Shown here piece after piece: positions 43,779 to 53,517 of a DNA stretch of 64,000 nucleotides. The translations under genes were made by a program, and so were the position numbers. The DNA is from Deltaproteobacteria bacterium (GTDB taxonomy: Bacteria; Desulfobacterota; Desulfarculia; JACQYL01), in contig JACQYL010000041.1 of the NCBI GenBank assembly GCA_016208165.1, forward strand, positions 1-64,000. Direction: 5' to 3'. The notes beneath the pieces are model-generated. The model was given only the letters and a program-made list of their open reading frames with translations. It had not been told where the DNA came from and ran no database searches. Position 1 is the first letter of the stretch. Each line of letters starts with the position of its first letter.

Positions 43779-45239
43779 ATGATTTTCAGCTCCGTCTTCT
43801 TCCTGTTCGCCTTTCTGCCCATCGTCATTCTGGGACATTTTTTCCTTCCTGAAAAATTCAGAAATCTGTTTCTCCTTTTGGCGAGCCTGCTGTTCTATTT
43901 TTGGGGCGAGAACTGGCTGGTCTTCATTGTCATTGCTTCCGTGACGGCCAACTATGCTTGCGGCATCCTCATATCAGGAGCCTACAAACCCGGCCCCATC
44001 GCCCCTGCCCCCGAGGCGCGGAAACACCGTCTGCGTAAGAAAACGTTTCTGGCGCTTTCCATTGCGGTGAACCTGGGACTGCTCGTCTATTTCAAGTACG
44101 CCAACTTCATGGTCCTGGACGTGCTCGGGGAGCTTATCGGGGCGAACGCACGATTATTCGACGGATGGCAAGAGATTCTCCTGCCTCTGGGCATCAGTTT
44201 CTACACGTTTCAGTCCATGAGTTACGTCATTGACGTATACAGGGGGAAAACGGCCGCCACCCGGAGCTTCATCGATTTTGCCTGCTATGTCACCTGCTTC
44301 CCTCAGCTCGTAGCCGGACCCATTGTTCGATACCGTGATATAGCGGGCCAACTGGTCCGACGCATCGTCACGCCGGAAGGCTTCGCCGAGGGCATCGGCC
44401 GTTTCGTGACCGGGTTGAGCAAGAAGGTGATCATCGCCAACACGGTGGGCAAAACCGCGGACGCCGTTTTTGCCCTTCCACCGGACAACCTCGATGCGCC
44501 CCACGCCTGGCTGGGGGTGCTGTGCTACACCCTCCAGATCTATTTCGACTTTTCCGGCTATTCGGATATGGCCATCGGTCTGGGGCGCATGCTGGGCTTC
44601 CGATACCTCGAGAACTTCAATTACCCGTACGTCGCTTCATCCGTGCAGGAGTTCTGGAGACGGTGGCATATATCCCTCTCCACCTGGTTCCGGGACTACC
44701 TTTACATCCCATTGGGCGGAAACCGGGGCTCTCGACTCCGCACCTATCTCAACCTGTGGACCGTATTTATCCTGTGCGGCCTCTGGCACGGAGCGAGCTG
44801 GAATTTCCTGGCATGGGGAGCTTACCACGGGCTTTTTCTGGTATTCGAACGCGCCGGCTTCAATCGCATCCTCGAACGCGCGCCCAAGGTCGTCGGTCAT
44901 GTCTATACCGTGTTTGTCGTTATGACGGGCTGGATGCTCTTTCGGGCCGATACCCTGAACCATGCCTGGCTGACGGCCAGAGCGGCGTTCGGATTCGGCG
45001 CCGCCCTTCCTCAAGCCGTGTCGATCCGGTATTATCTGGGCAACGACGTGCTCGCAGCCGTCGGCCTGGGCATCCTGTTTTCCATGCCCGTGACGTCCTA
45101 TGTAGGGTCCAGGGCGCCGTTTCTCCGATTCCATCGATATCACTGGGCGCGCTACATCGCATTGGCCCTTTTGCTGCTGGTCTGTTCCATGCGCCTAGCG
45201 AATGACGTGTATAACCCGTTTATTTATTTTCGATTTTAG
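43779..45239 (+). CDS. MBOAT membrane O-acyltransferase (AlgI/DltB-like)
   Basis: 486 residues with about a dozen membrane helices. Starts MIFSSVFFLFAFLPIVILGHF like AlgI proteins. The catalytic region carries EFWRRWHISLSTWFRDYLYIPLGG and LCGLWHGASWNFLAWGAYHG with the conserved active-site His. It transfers acyl groups across the membrane to a polysaccharide or cell-wall sugar. The AlgJ/AlgX-like gene downstream is the natural partner, so this pair probably acetylates an exopolysaccharide. Confidence 0.92.
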   Translation: MIFSSVFFLFAFLPIVILGHFFLPEKFRNLFLLLASLLFYFWGENWLVFIVIASVTANYACGILISGAYKPGPIAPAPEARKHRLRKKTFLALSIAVNLGLLVYFKYANFMVLDVLGELIGANARLFDGWQEILLPLGISFYTFQSMSYVIDVYRGKTAATRSFIDFACYVTCFPQLVAGPIVRYRDIAGQLVRRIVTPEGFAEGIGRFVTGLSKKVIIANTVGKTADAVFALPPDNLDAPHAWLGVLCYTLQIYFDFSGYSDMAIGLGRMLGFRYLENFNYPYVASSVQEFWRRWHISLSTWFRDYLYIPLGGNRGSRLRTYLNLWTVFILCGLWHGASWNFLAWGAYHGLFLVFERAGFNRILERAPKVVGHVYTVFVVMTGWMLFRADTLNHAWLTARAAFGFGAALPQAVSIRYYLGNDVLAAVGLGILFSMPVTSYVGSRAPFLRFHRYHWARYIALALLLLVCSMRLANDVYNPFIYFRF

Positions 45240-45272
45240 TAATGCAGGAGCGGATATCATGTCGTTTCTGAA

Positions 45273-45413
45273 GGGAACTTTAAAAAGTTTCCCTCAGACT
45301 CTTTTCAAATTCCTTGAGCAGGCCCCACCGCCTTCGGCGGAGCGGCTAAGGGGATTATCCTGTAGCGCCTCCCGCAGGGTGGCGTCTGCTCGAAAACTTT
45401 TTCAAAAGTTTTC
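45273..45413. repeat. Paired hairpin repeats, copies 3 and 4
   Basis: GGGAACTTT/AAAGTTTCCC (45273-45293) and GAAAACTTTT/AAAAGTTTTC (45392-45413) bracket a GC-rich stretch containing GCCTTCGGCGGAGC and GCGCCTCCCGCAGGGTGGCG. The same GGCGCC/GGAGGCGC sequence follows copy 1 at 41852-41876, so these hairpins are ends of a larger dispersed element of about 100-150 bases. Confidence 0.6.
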
Positions 45414-45425
45414 CCTCTGTGGTTG

Positions 45426-46661
45426 ATGACAATGAAACAAAACAATCCTGCCGATGTTCATCGTTTTCTGAATGTGATGTTTGTGGCCCTCCTGTTCGCA
45501 CCCATGTTGGGTATGATGGCGGGTATAGGCACTTCCACGCCCGAAGCGTTCCGGGAAATCGAGAATCGAGAGCCGGCTTCCTTTCCCAATACGGAATGGA
45601 CCTGGTCCGGTATGGCGGCGCTTCCAGAAGCGTTGGACCGCTGGTTTTCCGACGGGTTCGGCTTCAGGAGCTTCCTGATCGACTTGAACGGCCGACTGGA
45701 CGTCCAGGTTCTGAAGGTGTCCCCGGATCCGGAGCGCGTGGTTTTGGGGCGCCAAGGCTGGATGTTTCTGGGCGATCTGCACGAGCGTGTATTTTCCAAA
45801 CACACCGGACAGGCGGCGGTTTCGGAAGTTGCTATCCGGCGATTTGCGGAAGACCGGCGGATGGAAAAAGAATGGCTCCAACGCCTATACGTTGAATACG
45901 TGGTGGTGATCACTCCGGACAAGCACACGATCTATCCGGAATACCTGCCGGAATGGGTGCGTTCCCCGCGCCCCTCGGAGGCCGCGGACCGGGCGGTCGA
46001 GCTGCTCGAGACCATCGGGGTGAGCACCATCGATCTGCGTCCCGCCCTGCGGACCGCCAAGAAAGACTACGGCGACTTCCTGTACCACAAAACCGACACC
46101 CATTGGACCGAGCTCGGGGCCTACGTGGCGTATGAGCATGCCATGAAAGGCATGGAACCTCTCCTGGGTCCGCTGAAAAGACTCGAAATGAAAAACTTCA
46201 TGGTCCGGGACTACGATTTCGGAGGCGATCTATCGACCATGGCCCGAGTGGACCCGTATGTTCACGATCACAATGTGTTCATGACGTACGAGCAGAATCT
46301 CAACACCGTTTCAGCCTGCGAAGTTTCGGAGAAAACGCCGCTCAAGTTGCTGTGGGAGGATTCGAGAAGAAACGTGCCTCGCAATGCGAACGTCGAAATC
46401 ATCAACCCCAATGGTTTTAACGACTTCCGGGTGCTTTTCATGCGGGATTCCTTCCTCACCCGCCTGACCCATCTGTTCGATCAATCCTTTCAGCAATGTG
46501 TGTATACGGACGAAACGTACGAACAGGGGCTCCCCATGAAAGACATGGTCACCCGATACCGGCCTGACATCGTCGTTTTTCAGCTCGCGGAACGGAAGAT
46601 CCCGGAGTACCGCCCGAAGACGGATGCGCGCAAGGCATCGAGTTCGGACCTGGGCCCATAA
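45426..46661 (+). CDS. AlgJ/AlgX-like SGNH acetyltransferase
   Basis: 411 residues (ATG 45426; ATG 45432 also possible). N-terminal membrane anchor near 10-30, periplasmic SGNH-type domain: VVLGRQGWMFLGD, YVVVITPDKHTIYPEYLPEW, FLYHKTDTHWTELGAYVAYEH (DxHW catalytic pair) and LFMRDSFLTRL (serine block). Such proteins pass the acetyl group delivered by an AlgI-type MBOAT to the polymer. Its place 186 bases behind the MBOAT gene supports that pairing. Confidence 0.88.
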   Translation: MTMKQNNPADVHRFLNVMFVALLFAPMLGMMAGIGTSTPEAFREIENREPASFPNTEWTWSGMAALPEALDRWFSDGFGFRSFLIDLNGRLDVQVLKVSPDPERVVLGRQGWMFLGDLHERVFSKHTGQAAVSEVAIRRFAEDRRMEKEWLQRLYVEYVVVITPDKHTIYPEYLPEWVRSPRPSEAADRAVELLETIGVSTIDLRPALRTAKKDYGDFLYHKTDTHWTELGAYVAYEHAMKGMEPLLGPLKRLEMKNFMVRDYDFGGDLSTMARVDPYVHDHNVFMTYEQNLNTVSACEVSEKTPLKLLWEDSRRNVPRNANVEIINPNGFNDFRVLFMRDSFLTRLTHLFDQSFQQCVYTDETYEQGLPMKDMVTRYRPDIVVFQLAERKIPEYRPKTDARKASSSDLGP

Positions 46662-46834
46662 ACGATTGGTAATCGTTCACCGGGGGGAATCCGCCTCCGG
46701 CGAGAGCCGCGAGGGAAATGCAAACGGCAGGGGCGTATGGCAAAACGCCCCCACTGTGTCAGGCGCTACTTCGTTCTGATTTCAAATAGGGGGCCTTGCA
46801 GATGTCACGGCGCGTTTTGCGCACCGTGCAACTG

Positions 46835-47776
46835 CTACGGCTTGGGGGTTTTGCTCAAGATCATGGAAATCGCTGTTTCCAACGAGCGGTTGAACTCGTC
46901 CGGACGATTCATCATCAAAAAATGATCCGCGCCTTTCAGAATGATAGCGTCAAAAGAAGACATGTGGCGTCGGTTGGCTTCATAGTTCACCGGCCACACA
47001 TCCGCGTTCACGGCTACCACCGGAATGCGGATTTGATCAAATAGTTCGGCCGCTTCCTTTGTAATGTACAGGGTCATCATGTTGTTCATGGCGCTTAAGG
47101 CAACAACCGGCGGCGCAGCGGAAATATCCGACAGAATCCACTCGCGTAGCTGGGGATCGGCGTCGGGTGAAATCATCTCCCCGACAAACTGCCGACTCGC
47201 GGTCCCAAAATCCTTTTCCAAAGGAGCGATCAGCTTTTCGAGTGCTTCTCGAGTCATCGGGTATTCGATGTTCTGAAGGGTATCCACACCGATGAGCCCC
47301 AGGACCCGGTCCGGCATCAGCCGGGCGGCTTCGGCAATCACCACGCCTCCCATGGAATGCCCGATCAGAATGACGTTTGAACTCCCCGTCGCCTCGGTCA
47401 CGGCTTGAACATCCTCCCCGAACGCCTTCATGGTGTACACGAAACGCGACGCGCCGGAGTGGCCATGCCCCGCAAGGTCAAGCGACACAACCCTATGTGT
47501 CTTGGAGAAAACCGGCGCCTGGGCGGACCAGTAGCGAGCGTCGCAGCTCCAACCATGCACGAACACCAGAGTCGGCTCTCCGGCCCCATGGATCTCATAC
47601 GAAATGAGCACGCCATCATTGGAGGGAACTACATGCGGCCATTCAGCCTGTGCCGGAGCCGCGCCAAAGGCCAGAACCAGCACCGCCAAACAGGCGAGGA
47701 ACCTGACCATACATCCGCTAACCGGTTTGAAGTACGTTTCTTTCCTTACACGGCGTATCTCTGCTGCATGTTTCAT
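46835..47776 (-). CDS. Secreted alpha/beta hydrolase
   Basis: 313 residues; ATG 47776 has AAAGGA upstream, ATG at residue 23 would give a cleaner signal peptide (MVRFLACLAVLVLAFGAAPAQA). Fold motifs: LVFVHGWSCDARYW, nucleophile elbow IGHSMGGVV, acid in VVAVNADVWPVN and His in LKGADHFLM. Esterase, lactonase or hydrolase of small substrates in the periplasm; the exact substrate is unknown. Confidence 0.88.
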   Translation of the reverse strand: MKHAAEIRRVRKETYFKPVSGCMVRFLACLAVLVLAFGAAPAQAEWPHVVPSNDGVLISYEIHGAGEPTLVFVHGWSCDARYWSAQAPVFSKTHRVVSLDLAGHGHSGASRFVYTMKAFGEDVQAVTEATGSSNVILIGHSMGGVVIAEAARLMPDRVLGLIGVDTLQNIEYPMTREALEKLIAPLEKDFGTASRQFVGEMISPDADPQLREWILSDISAAPPVVALSAMNNMMTLYITKEAAELFDQIRIPVVAVNADVWPVNYEANRRHMSSFDAIILKGADHFLMMNRPDEFNRSLETAISMILSKTPKP

Positions 47777-48555
47777 GATTCGTTTTTCCTTTGCTCTGAC
47801 ACAATGATTTCGTGTTTATTGACAGGGTGGTCTTGAAAACCGTTTGTTCCCACCGTCATTTCGGCGAAAGCCGGAATCCGGGTCCTTTCAAAATCGGCCG
47901 GCCCCAGGTTTCCACTGAAGCATGATCAAATTATACACAATAGCTTCTGCATGTTAAGGCAAGATTCGATTGTGATAGAAAAAATAAGGCGGTTAGGTGC
48001 ACAGATAGGAAGCGAAAAGGTAGGCTCTATATGAACTTATATAGTAACTATTTAAAATTAAAACCGTTATTGAATTCCGTATCGCCAAGGCTCATCTATG
48101 AAACTCCTGTCTGACATTGATTTCAGGACTCTTCAGTGTGAAGAAGAAACGGGCCGTGTAGTGGAGAGTGAGGGTGTGTCCGTCCATCGAACCTATTACC
48201 TGTGTGCGGACACGATCCTTTAGGGCCGAGGGAGACCACGGGCAGGAATTCAACACGATGATTTCTACAATACGAAAGTTATTTGGTTTTCCAATGGTTT
48301 CCAGGTATAGTTCTTATTGTAAGGAAGATATGGATCCCGGCAATCGAGGAAGGGATTCAAATGGAGTTCACGCCGACCGGCAGATAAATGGCGTTTTGGG
48401 TTTGAGCGGCGCCGGTCTTCTATCTTCGATCTCTCTCATCTTTCGACTGGGGGACCTTCAGAGCGAGAAACCATCAAGAACGATCCACGTGAGCCAAGAG
48501 CCGCCTGACCCCTTATCCTACGCCTGAACACACGAAATTTCGGAGGGAGTTTCCC
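47777..48555. other. Intergenic region with a CGTCATTTCGGC repeat fragment
   Basis: About 780 bases. 47854-47893 holds CACCGTCATTTCGGCGAAAG and CCGGAATCC, a copy of the dispersed CGTCATTCCGG repeat. 47930-48110 is AT-rich, likely promoter DNA. A frame at 48168-48527 has no ribosome site and no recognisable product and is not called. Confidence 0.5.
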
Positions 48556-49761
48556 ATGGATTTTACGGTTTCTGAAAGAGCGAAGACCATCACTGGGATG
48601 ATGGACGAGTTCGTGAAAAAGGAACTCATTCCGATGGAGCCCGAGTTCTTGAGTCGACCGTTCGTCGACCTGCTTCCGGATCTCGAGGAGAAACGGCAGA
48701 TGGTGCGTCGTATGGAGCTGTGGGCTCCGCCCCATCCGCCCGAATACGGGGGCATGGGGCTCGATCTCATGGATTACGCGTTGGTTTCCGAGGTGCTGGC
48801 TCAGTGCCCTTTTGGAGTGTACGTGTTCGGCTGTCAGGCTCCGGACGCGGGCAACATTGAGATTTTGCACAAGTACGGTACCGACGAGCAGAAAGAAACG
48901 TACCTGCGGCCTCTGGTGGCGGGCCGGATCCGAAGCTGCTTCTCCATGACCGAGGTCGATCTACCGGGATCGAATCCGGTGATGATGGACACCAAGGCGG
49001 TCAAGGACGGTTCGGACTACGTGATCGACGGCCAGAAATGGTACACCAGCGCGGCGGATCGGGCCGCTTTTGCCATTGTCATGGCCGTAACCAACCCCGA
49101 AGGTCCTCCTTATGAGCAGGCCAGCATGATCATTGTTCCCACGGATATTCCGGGGTTCAATAGGATCCGGAACATACCCGTCATGGGACACGTGGGCACG
49201 GACTGGGCCAGCCACGCTGAGATCCTGTACCAGTCCTGCCGTGTTCCGCAGAAGAATCTGTTGGGCCCGGAAGGAAAGGGGTTCGTCATCGCCCAGGAGC
49301 GCCTCGGACCGGGTCGAATCCACCACTGCATGCGCTGGCTCGGCATCTGCCGGAGGGCTTTCGAACTCATGTGCTCGCGCGCCCTCACCCGGCCCATGGG
49401 ACCCGGAGAGATGCTCGGCGACAAGCAGATCATCCAGTCCTGGATCGCGGATTGCGCCGCGGAGATGCAGGCCGCCCGCCTTATGGTGCTTCACGCCGCG
49501 TGGAAGATGGAAACCCTTGGGCAAAAGGAAGCCAGGGAAGAGATTTCCCTCATCAAGTTCTTCACGGCGGGCGTGCTTCAGAGAGTGGTGGACCGGGCTC
49601 TTCAGGTGCATGGAGGTCTGGGCATGACGGACGACACGCCGCTGGCGTACTTTTACAGGCACGAACGGGCGTCCCGGATCTATGACGGCGTGGATGAGGT
49701 GCACAAGGTGGCCGTGGCGAGACGCATTCTGAGGGAACGCCGGGGCAGGACCGTTAAGTAA
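48556..49761 (+). CDS. Acyl-CoA dehydrogenase
   Basis: 401 residues, ATG 48556 after GGAGGGAG. Flavin enzyme of the acyl-CoA dehydrogenase family: CFSMTEVDLPGSNPVMMDT, YVIDGQKWYTSAA, RLGPGRIHHCMRWLGICRRAFELM, and a C-terminal QVHGGLGMTDDTPLAYFYRHERASRIYDG. Closest in layout to the ACAD10/11-like class. An APH-fold kinase, the partner type fused in ACAD10/11, is encoded convergently downstream, which suggests use on 4-hydroxyacyl-CoA or branched acids (inference). Confidence 0.92.
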   Translation: MDFTVSERAKTITGMMDEFVKKELIPMEPEFLSRPFVDLLPDLEEKRQMVRRMELWAPPHPPEYGGMGLDLMDYALVSEVLAQCPFGVYVFGCQAPDAGNIEILHKYGTDEQKETYLRPLVAGRIRSCFSMTEVDLPGSNPVMMDTKAVKDGSDYVIDGQKWYTSAADRAAFAIVMAVTNPEGPPYEQASMIIVPTDIPGFNRIRNIPVMGHVGTDWASHAEILYQSCRVPQKNLLGPEGKGFVIAQERLGPGRIHHCMRWLGICRRAFELMCSRALTRPMGPGEMLGDKQIIQSWIADCAAEMQAARLMVLHAAWKMETLGQKEAREEISLIKFFTAGVLQRVVDRALQVHGGLGMTDDTPLAYFYRHERASRIYDGVDEVHKVAVARRILRERRGRTVK

Positions 49762-49787
49762 GGAAGAACAGGTCTGATGAGTGGTAC

Positions 49788-49820
49788 TTGGGGAACCCTT
49801 TTTGCAAAAGGGTTCCCCAA
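49788..49820. repeat. TTGGGGAACCCTTTT hairpin repeat, copy 5 / bidirectional terminator
   Basis: Perfect 15-bp stem (49788-49802 with 49806-49820) between two convergent genes. It belongs to the same hairpin family as 41791 and 43733. From 49860 to 49925 it is followed by CATTCCGG/GGAATCC repeat DNA. Confidence 0.75.
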
Positions 49821-50068
49821 CCCTCCCAAAACCTTTTAAGCAGGCCTCATTCCGGCTTGCGAGGCTGCGTCATAAGTCCGGAAAGGTCATTCCGGACGAA
49901 CGTAGTGAGATCCGGAATCCGGGAAAATTTAGTGAATCCATGTGGTTATGGGAATATCCTCGTGCGCCGTTTTATGGGCCTTGGGCGGAGTGGCAAATTA
50001 GGACAGGCCGTCTTCCGCCGAAAAAACACCGTAGATGATTGGATTCCCGGGATCTCGCGGGCGCCGGT

Positions 50069-51151
50069 TTACTTTTGGCGCTTCGAATCCTCGAGTAGTT
50101 TTTCGACCTGAGACCATCCCAACTCGGCTAAAGGCCGGGCCATCCTGCCCATCTCCTCCGCCTGTTTGCTCGCCGCCGTGCCGTCGATGTGACGCTTCAC
50201 GATCCCCTGGAGAATCGCCGCCAGGCGAAACATATTGTAGGCATGGTAGTAGCGCCAGTTCTCGATTGTTTGCCGGCCGGTCCGCCGGCAATATGCGGAT
50301 ATGTATTCCTCCTCTTCCGGGATGCCCAGACTTCTCAGGTCGATTCCGGCGATCCCGTTGAAGATATCCCTCGGCATCTGGTATATCATGCCATGGTAAC
50401 TGAAATCCGCCCGAGGGTCTCCGAGAGTGGACAGCTCCCAATCGAGGATGGCAATAATCCGCGGTTCTTTGGGATGAAACACCAGATTGTCGATTCGAAA
50501 GTCACCGTGGACGATGGAGGTTTCATCGCTCTCCGGAATATGCTGCGGCAGCCACTCGATAAGACGGTTCATTTCGGGGATTTCTTCGGTTTCCGAGGCC
50601 CGATACTGCTTGGTCCATCGGGCTGCCTGGCGGGCGATGTAGTTGCCCGGTTTCCCATAGTCTGAAAGCCCGAGCGCTTCAAAATCCACGTTATGCAGCG
50701 ATGCAATCGTCTTATTCATGAATAAGTATATTTCGCGGCGCTCTTTAGGCTCCAGCCCCGGCAACGCCGAATCCCAGAATATCCGTCCCTCCATGCAATC
50801 CATGACGAAGAAAGGCGTGCCGATGACTTCCGGATCCTCGCACAGAAGGTACGTCCTTGGCACCGGTACATCCGTCTCCGCCAGTGCGGTGATGACGCGG
50901 TACTCGCGATCCACGGCATGGGCGGACTGCAGCAGCTTTCCCGGAGGTTTGCGCCGGAGCACATACCGTTTTCGCGGTGTGTCGATCCTGTACGTGGGAT
51001 TGGACTGACCGCCTCGGAACTGGACCACTTCCGCCGGACCCGCATATCCATGCACATATGCGCTCAGGTAGCGGTCCAAGGCTTTCGAGTCGATTTCGAG
51101 GCCTTCCTTGGGAGGCATCACGCCTGAGAACGCTTTTTGCCTGTCTTCCAT
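50069..51151 (-). CDS. APH-fold phosphotransferase (ACAD10/11 kinase-like)
   Basis: 360 residues from ATG 51151 (AAAGGG upstream; the frame runs back to 51265). Aminoglycoside-phosphotransferase fold: FRGGQSNPTYRIDT, YVLRRKPPGKLLQSAHAVDREY, catalytic HGDFRIDNLVFHP and metal-binding ILDWELSTLGDPRAD. This subfamily is the kinase half of ACAD10/11, phosphorylating 4-hydroxyacyl-CoA. The acyl-CoA dehydrogenase encoded at 48556, tail to tail, fits that pathway. Confidence 0.87.
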   Translation of the reverse strand: MEDRQKAFSGVMPPKEGLEIDSKALDRYLSAYVHGYAGPAEVVQFRGGQSNPTYRIDTPRKRYVLRRKPPGKLLQSAHAVDREYRVITALAETDVPVPRTYLLCEDPEVIGTPFFVMDCMEGRIFWDSALPGLEPKERREIYLFMNKTIASLHNVDFEALGLSDYGKPGNYIARQAARWTKQYRASETEEIPEMNRLIEWLPQHIPESDETSIVHGDFRIDNLVFHPKEPRIIAILDWELSTLGDPRADFSYHGMIYQMPRDIFNGIAGIDLRSLGIPEEEEYISAYCRRTGRQTIENWRYYHAYNMFRLAAILQGIVKRHIDGTAASKQAEEMGRMARPLAELGWSQVEKLLEDSKRQK

Positions 51152-51439
51152 AGCCGAGCCCTTTGTGAAGTGATGACTAGGATTCGTACTCGGTGGCGCG
51201 GCGCATTCATCGCTCCCGCTGATCCGAGGAGCATGCCGCGGCGGAGACGCCGTCCCCATGAACAATTCTCAGGGAAAAGCAACGGGATTATACCACTCAA
51301 AGCTGTAACAGGGAATAAGAGGTTTCCGATTACTTCTCTTTGGGCCTCGGTCTTACTATGTTCAGTTCGGCGTTCGGCCTGCCTCGAAACCTGCCTGCCC
51401 TGTCAGCCTACACTCTTGTAGGAAAGATCCCTTTCATTA

Positions 51440-52525
51440 TTACGTGCCGGAGGACTTGAGTTCCTTTATTTTTTTGAGGATGTATCTGCAACGTTGCATG
51501 TAATAGTCGATCTTCTTGTAATTCGGGTCGAAGTCGTAGACGATCTGCCACTCTTGAAGCGCTTCTTCGAGCTTCTCCTGCTTGTAAAGCTGGATCCCTC
51601 TTCGATAGTGCAAATCCTTGAGGCGGGCGATGGTTTCGTCAAGTTGCTCGGACAAGCCATCGTAGTTGGGATCCAATTCGGCGACCTTCTTGAAGGCGAC
51701 ATACGCTCCGCTGTAATCCTCCTGGGAGAAAAGCCGGCGTCCCCACAAAACCAGGCTTTCCTTGTAGTATCCTACGACCTCTTTGTTATCGGGATCGGCA
51801 CTGACCACCTTATGGAATTCAAAAGCGGCTGATTCGTAGTCCTGCTCCCGATACAAGTTCATGCCGTGTTCGAGGTACGACTTGGCCACATCCTCGGTTT
51901 CGTCTTTCGAAACCTCTTCCGTCGGCTTGGACTCCTGCTTCTCGGCTTTTCTCACTTCGACGCCGGGAATCAGGATCTTTTGCCCGATAACCAGTTTTGC
52001 CGGATCGTCGATCTTGTTGTAATCCGCCAGAGCGCGAAATTTCGACGTATCGTTAAAGTACAGCTTGGCGATGGTCGAAAGGGTTTCTCCCTGGCCGACC
52101 TTGTGGACGTGAATCCCCGTCGGCTCCGGGGGCGTTTCAAAAAACTTGGCCAGGGCGTCCTTTCTATTCGGGTCCAGCCGCAACGCAATGAGAAAATATC
52201 GTTGCGCTGCCCTGGGCAGCCCTTTATTCCAGGCTTCGATTCCTTCGGAGTAGGCTTTTTCGGACGCTTGGGCGATGAGTGTGTCCAGTCGACGGATGGA
52301 GTCCTGGGCCTCCGTTGCGTCCGGTCTCCACGTGTGGGCGAGTTCCCAAGACTCCCTCGCCTCTTTCAGTTCGCCCGACTGTTCGTGCTGCCGGGCGAGC
52401 ATGGCATACCTTTCGTACCCGTCGGGGGACACGGAATCAACCTTCGTTGTTGGAAGCTCGGCACATGAAGACACCATCGCCGCCAGGGCGACAGCAAGAA
52501 TTAGCGCATATCCGAGTCGCTGCAT
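51440..52525 (-). CDS. TPR/LysM lipoprotein
   Basis: 361 residues, ATG 52525 with AGGA upstream. Lipoprotein signal with lipobox MVSSC at residue 21; TPR-like repeats about 35-125; LysM domain about 140-190 (HKVGQGETLSTIAKLYFND, KLVIGQKILIP); TPR repeats about 215-350. LysM binds peptidoglycan or related glycans, TPRs bind proteins, so a cell-envelope scaffold is likely. Third gene of an overlapping operon with the cyclase and deacetylase. Confidence 0.88.
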   Translation of the reverse strand: MQRLGYALILAVALAAMVSSCAELPTTKVDSVSPDGYERYAMLARQHEQSGELKEARESWELAHTWRPDATEAQDSIRRLDTLIAQASEKAYSEGIEAWNKGLPRAAQRYFLIALRLDPNRKDALAKFFETPPEPTGIHVHKVGQGETLSTIAKLYFNDTSKFRALADYNKIDDPAKLVIGQKILIPGVEVRKAEKQESKPTEEVSKDETEDVAKSYLEHGMNLYREQDYESAAFEFHKVVSADPDNKEVVGYYKESLVLWGRRLFSQEDYSGAYVAFKKVAELDPNYDGLSEQLDETIARLKDLHYRRGIQLYKQEKLEEALQEWQIVYDFDPNYKKIDYYMQRCRYILKKIKELKSSGT

Positions 52526-53517
52526 CGCAAATCCTGTTCTTGAAAGGCGGTCACCCGCCGTCTAAATTCATCGATATCCGTGGAATTGAAAACCTGCGTC
52601 CGGGAAATGGAATAGCGCGGCTCGAAAAACGGGTTGGCTCTTCCCTGGACGGTGAAGGCGGCCAGGTATCCGGCGTTCTCCGCAGCCTTTACTACCGAAG
52701 GGTTAGTGCGTCCAAACGGGTACGCTAGAAAGACCGTCTGGTGATCCAGATGTTCTTCTATGATTCTCTTAGGCGCCGTAAGTTCCTGGGTCACCCAAGC
52801 CAGATATTGCTCGGGGGTCATTCCGGCTCCTTTGGACGTGAGGTCCGCGTGACTCTTGCTGTGGGATTCGATTTCGCACCCGGCTTCCTTGAGTTCTTTT
52901 AGCTCGTCCCAGCGGAGGGCGCGTTTTCCGCTTTCCACAAAGTCCGTGTACACGAAGAGAGTGGCCGTGTAGCCGTATTTGCGGAGAATGGGCCACGCGA
53001 CGTCATAGAAAGAACGGTAGCCGTCGTCCACCGTTAGCACTACCGATTTCTTGGGAATGGTCTTTTCAAGCCGGCAGAAGTCATAAAAATCCTTGAGGGC
53101 GATCACGCTATAGCCGTTGTCGCTCAGGAAGCGCATTTGCTCGTCGAACACATCGGCGGCCACGCAGAGGCTGTCCCGGCATACCTCTCCAAATCGGTGA
53201 TACACCAGAATGGGAACGGTCTGGTAGCCGTCGGGATAGAGGCCGCCCCTTCGATCGTATCGGAGCGGAATGACGACCTCGTCTCCGGGGCTGATCGCAT
53301 CCTTCTTATTGTACTCCCGGATGATCCAGCCGTCCCGTTCGTCTCCGAGATAATCTTTTGCCAGGCTTGGAATCGTATCTCCTTCGGCGGCTGTGAGGAT
53401 CACGAAATCGCTCGAGCGGATCACGGATGGAGTTGGAATGCCGGGAGGCGGAGTGACGCATCCCGCGAACACCAACACCAGGATGATCGCCGGCAGAGAC
53501 GGGTTGAAGCGGTTCAA
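52501..53517 (-). CDS. LysM-containing polysaccharide deacetylase lipoprotein
   Basis: 338 residues from TTG 53517 (AAAGGA upstream; the start overlaps the cyclase stop as TTGA). Lipobox VFAGC at residue 20; LysM-like segment about 40-85 (TAAEGDTIPSLAKDYLGDERDG); NodB deacetylase domain about 100-320 with motif 1 LTVDDGYRSF and motif 2 HSKSHADL, which supply metal-binding Asp/His. Removes N-acetyl groups from an envelope or secreted glycan. Its last 25 bases overlap the TPR/LysM gene. Confidence 0.9.
   Translation of the reverse strand: MNRFNPSLPAIILVLVFAGCVTPPPGIPTPSVIRSSDFVILTAAEGDTIPSLAKDYLGDERDGWIIREYNKKDAISPGDEVVIPLRYDRRGGLYPDGYQTVPILVYHRFGEVCRDSLCVAADVFDEQMRFLSDNGYSVIALKDFYDFCRLEKTIPKKSVVLTVDDGYRSFYDVAWPILRKYGYTATLFVYTDFVESGKRALRWDELKELKEAGCEIESHSKSHADLTSKGAGMTPEQYLAWVTQELTAPKRIIEEHLDHQTVFLAYPFGRTNPSVVKAAENAGYLAAFTVQGRANPFFEPRYSISRTQVFNSTDIDEFRRRVTAFQEQDLRCSDSDMR

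Noticed and set aside
48168-48527. 119-codon frame upstream of the acyl-CoA dehydrogenase gene
   Set aside because: No ribosome site, no signal or domain, random-looking composition.
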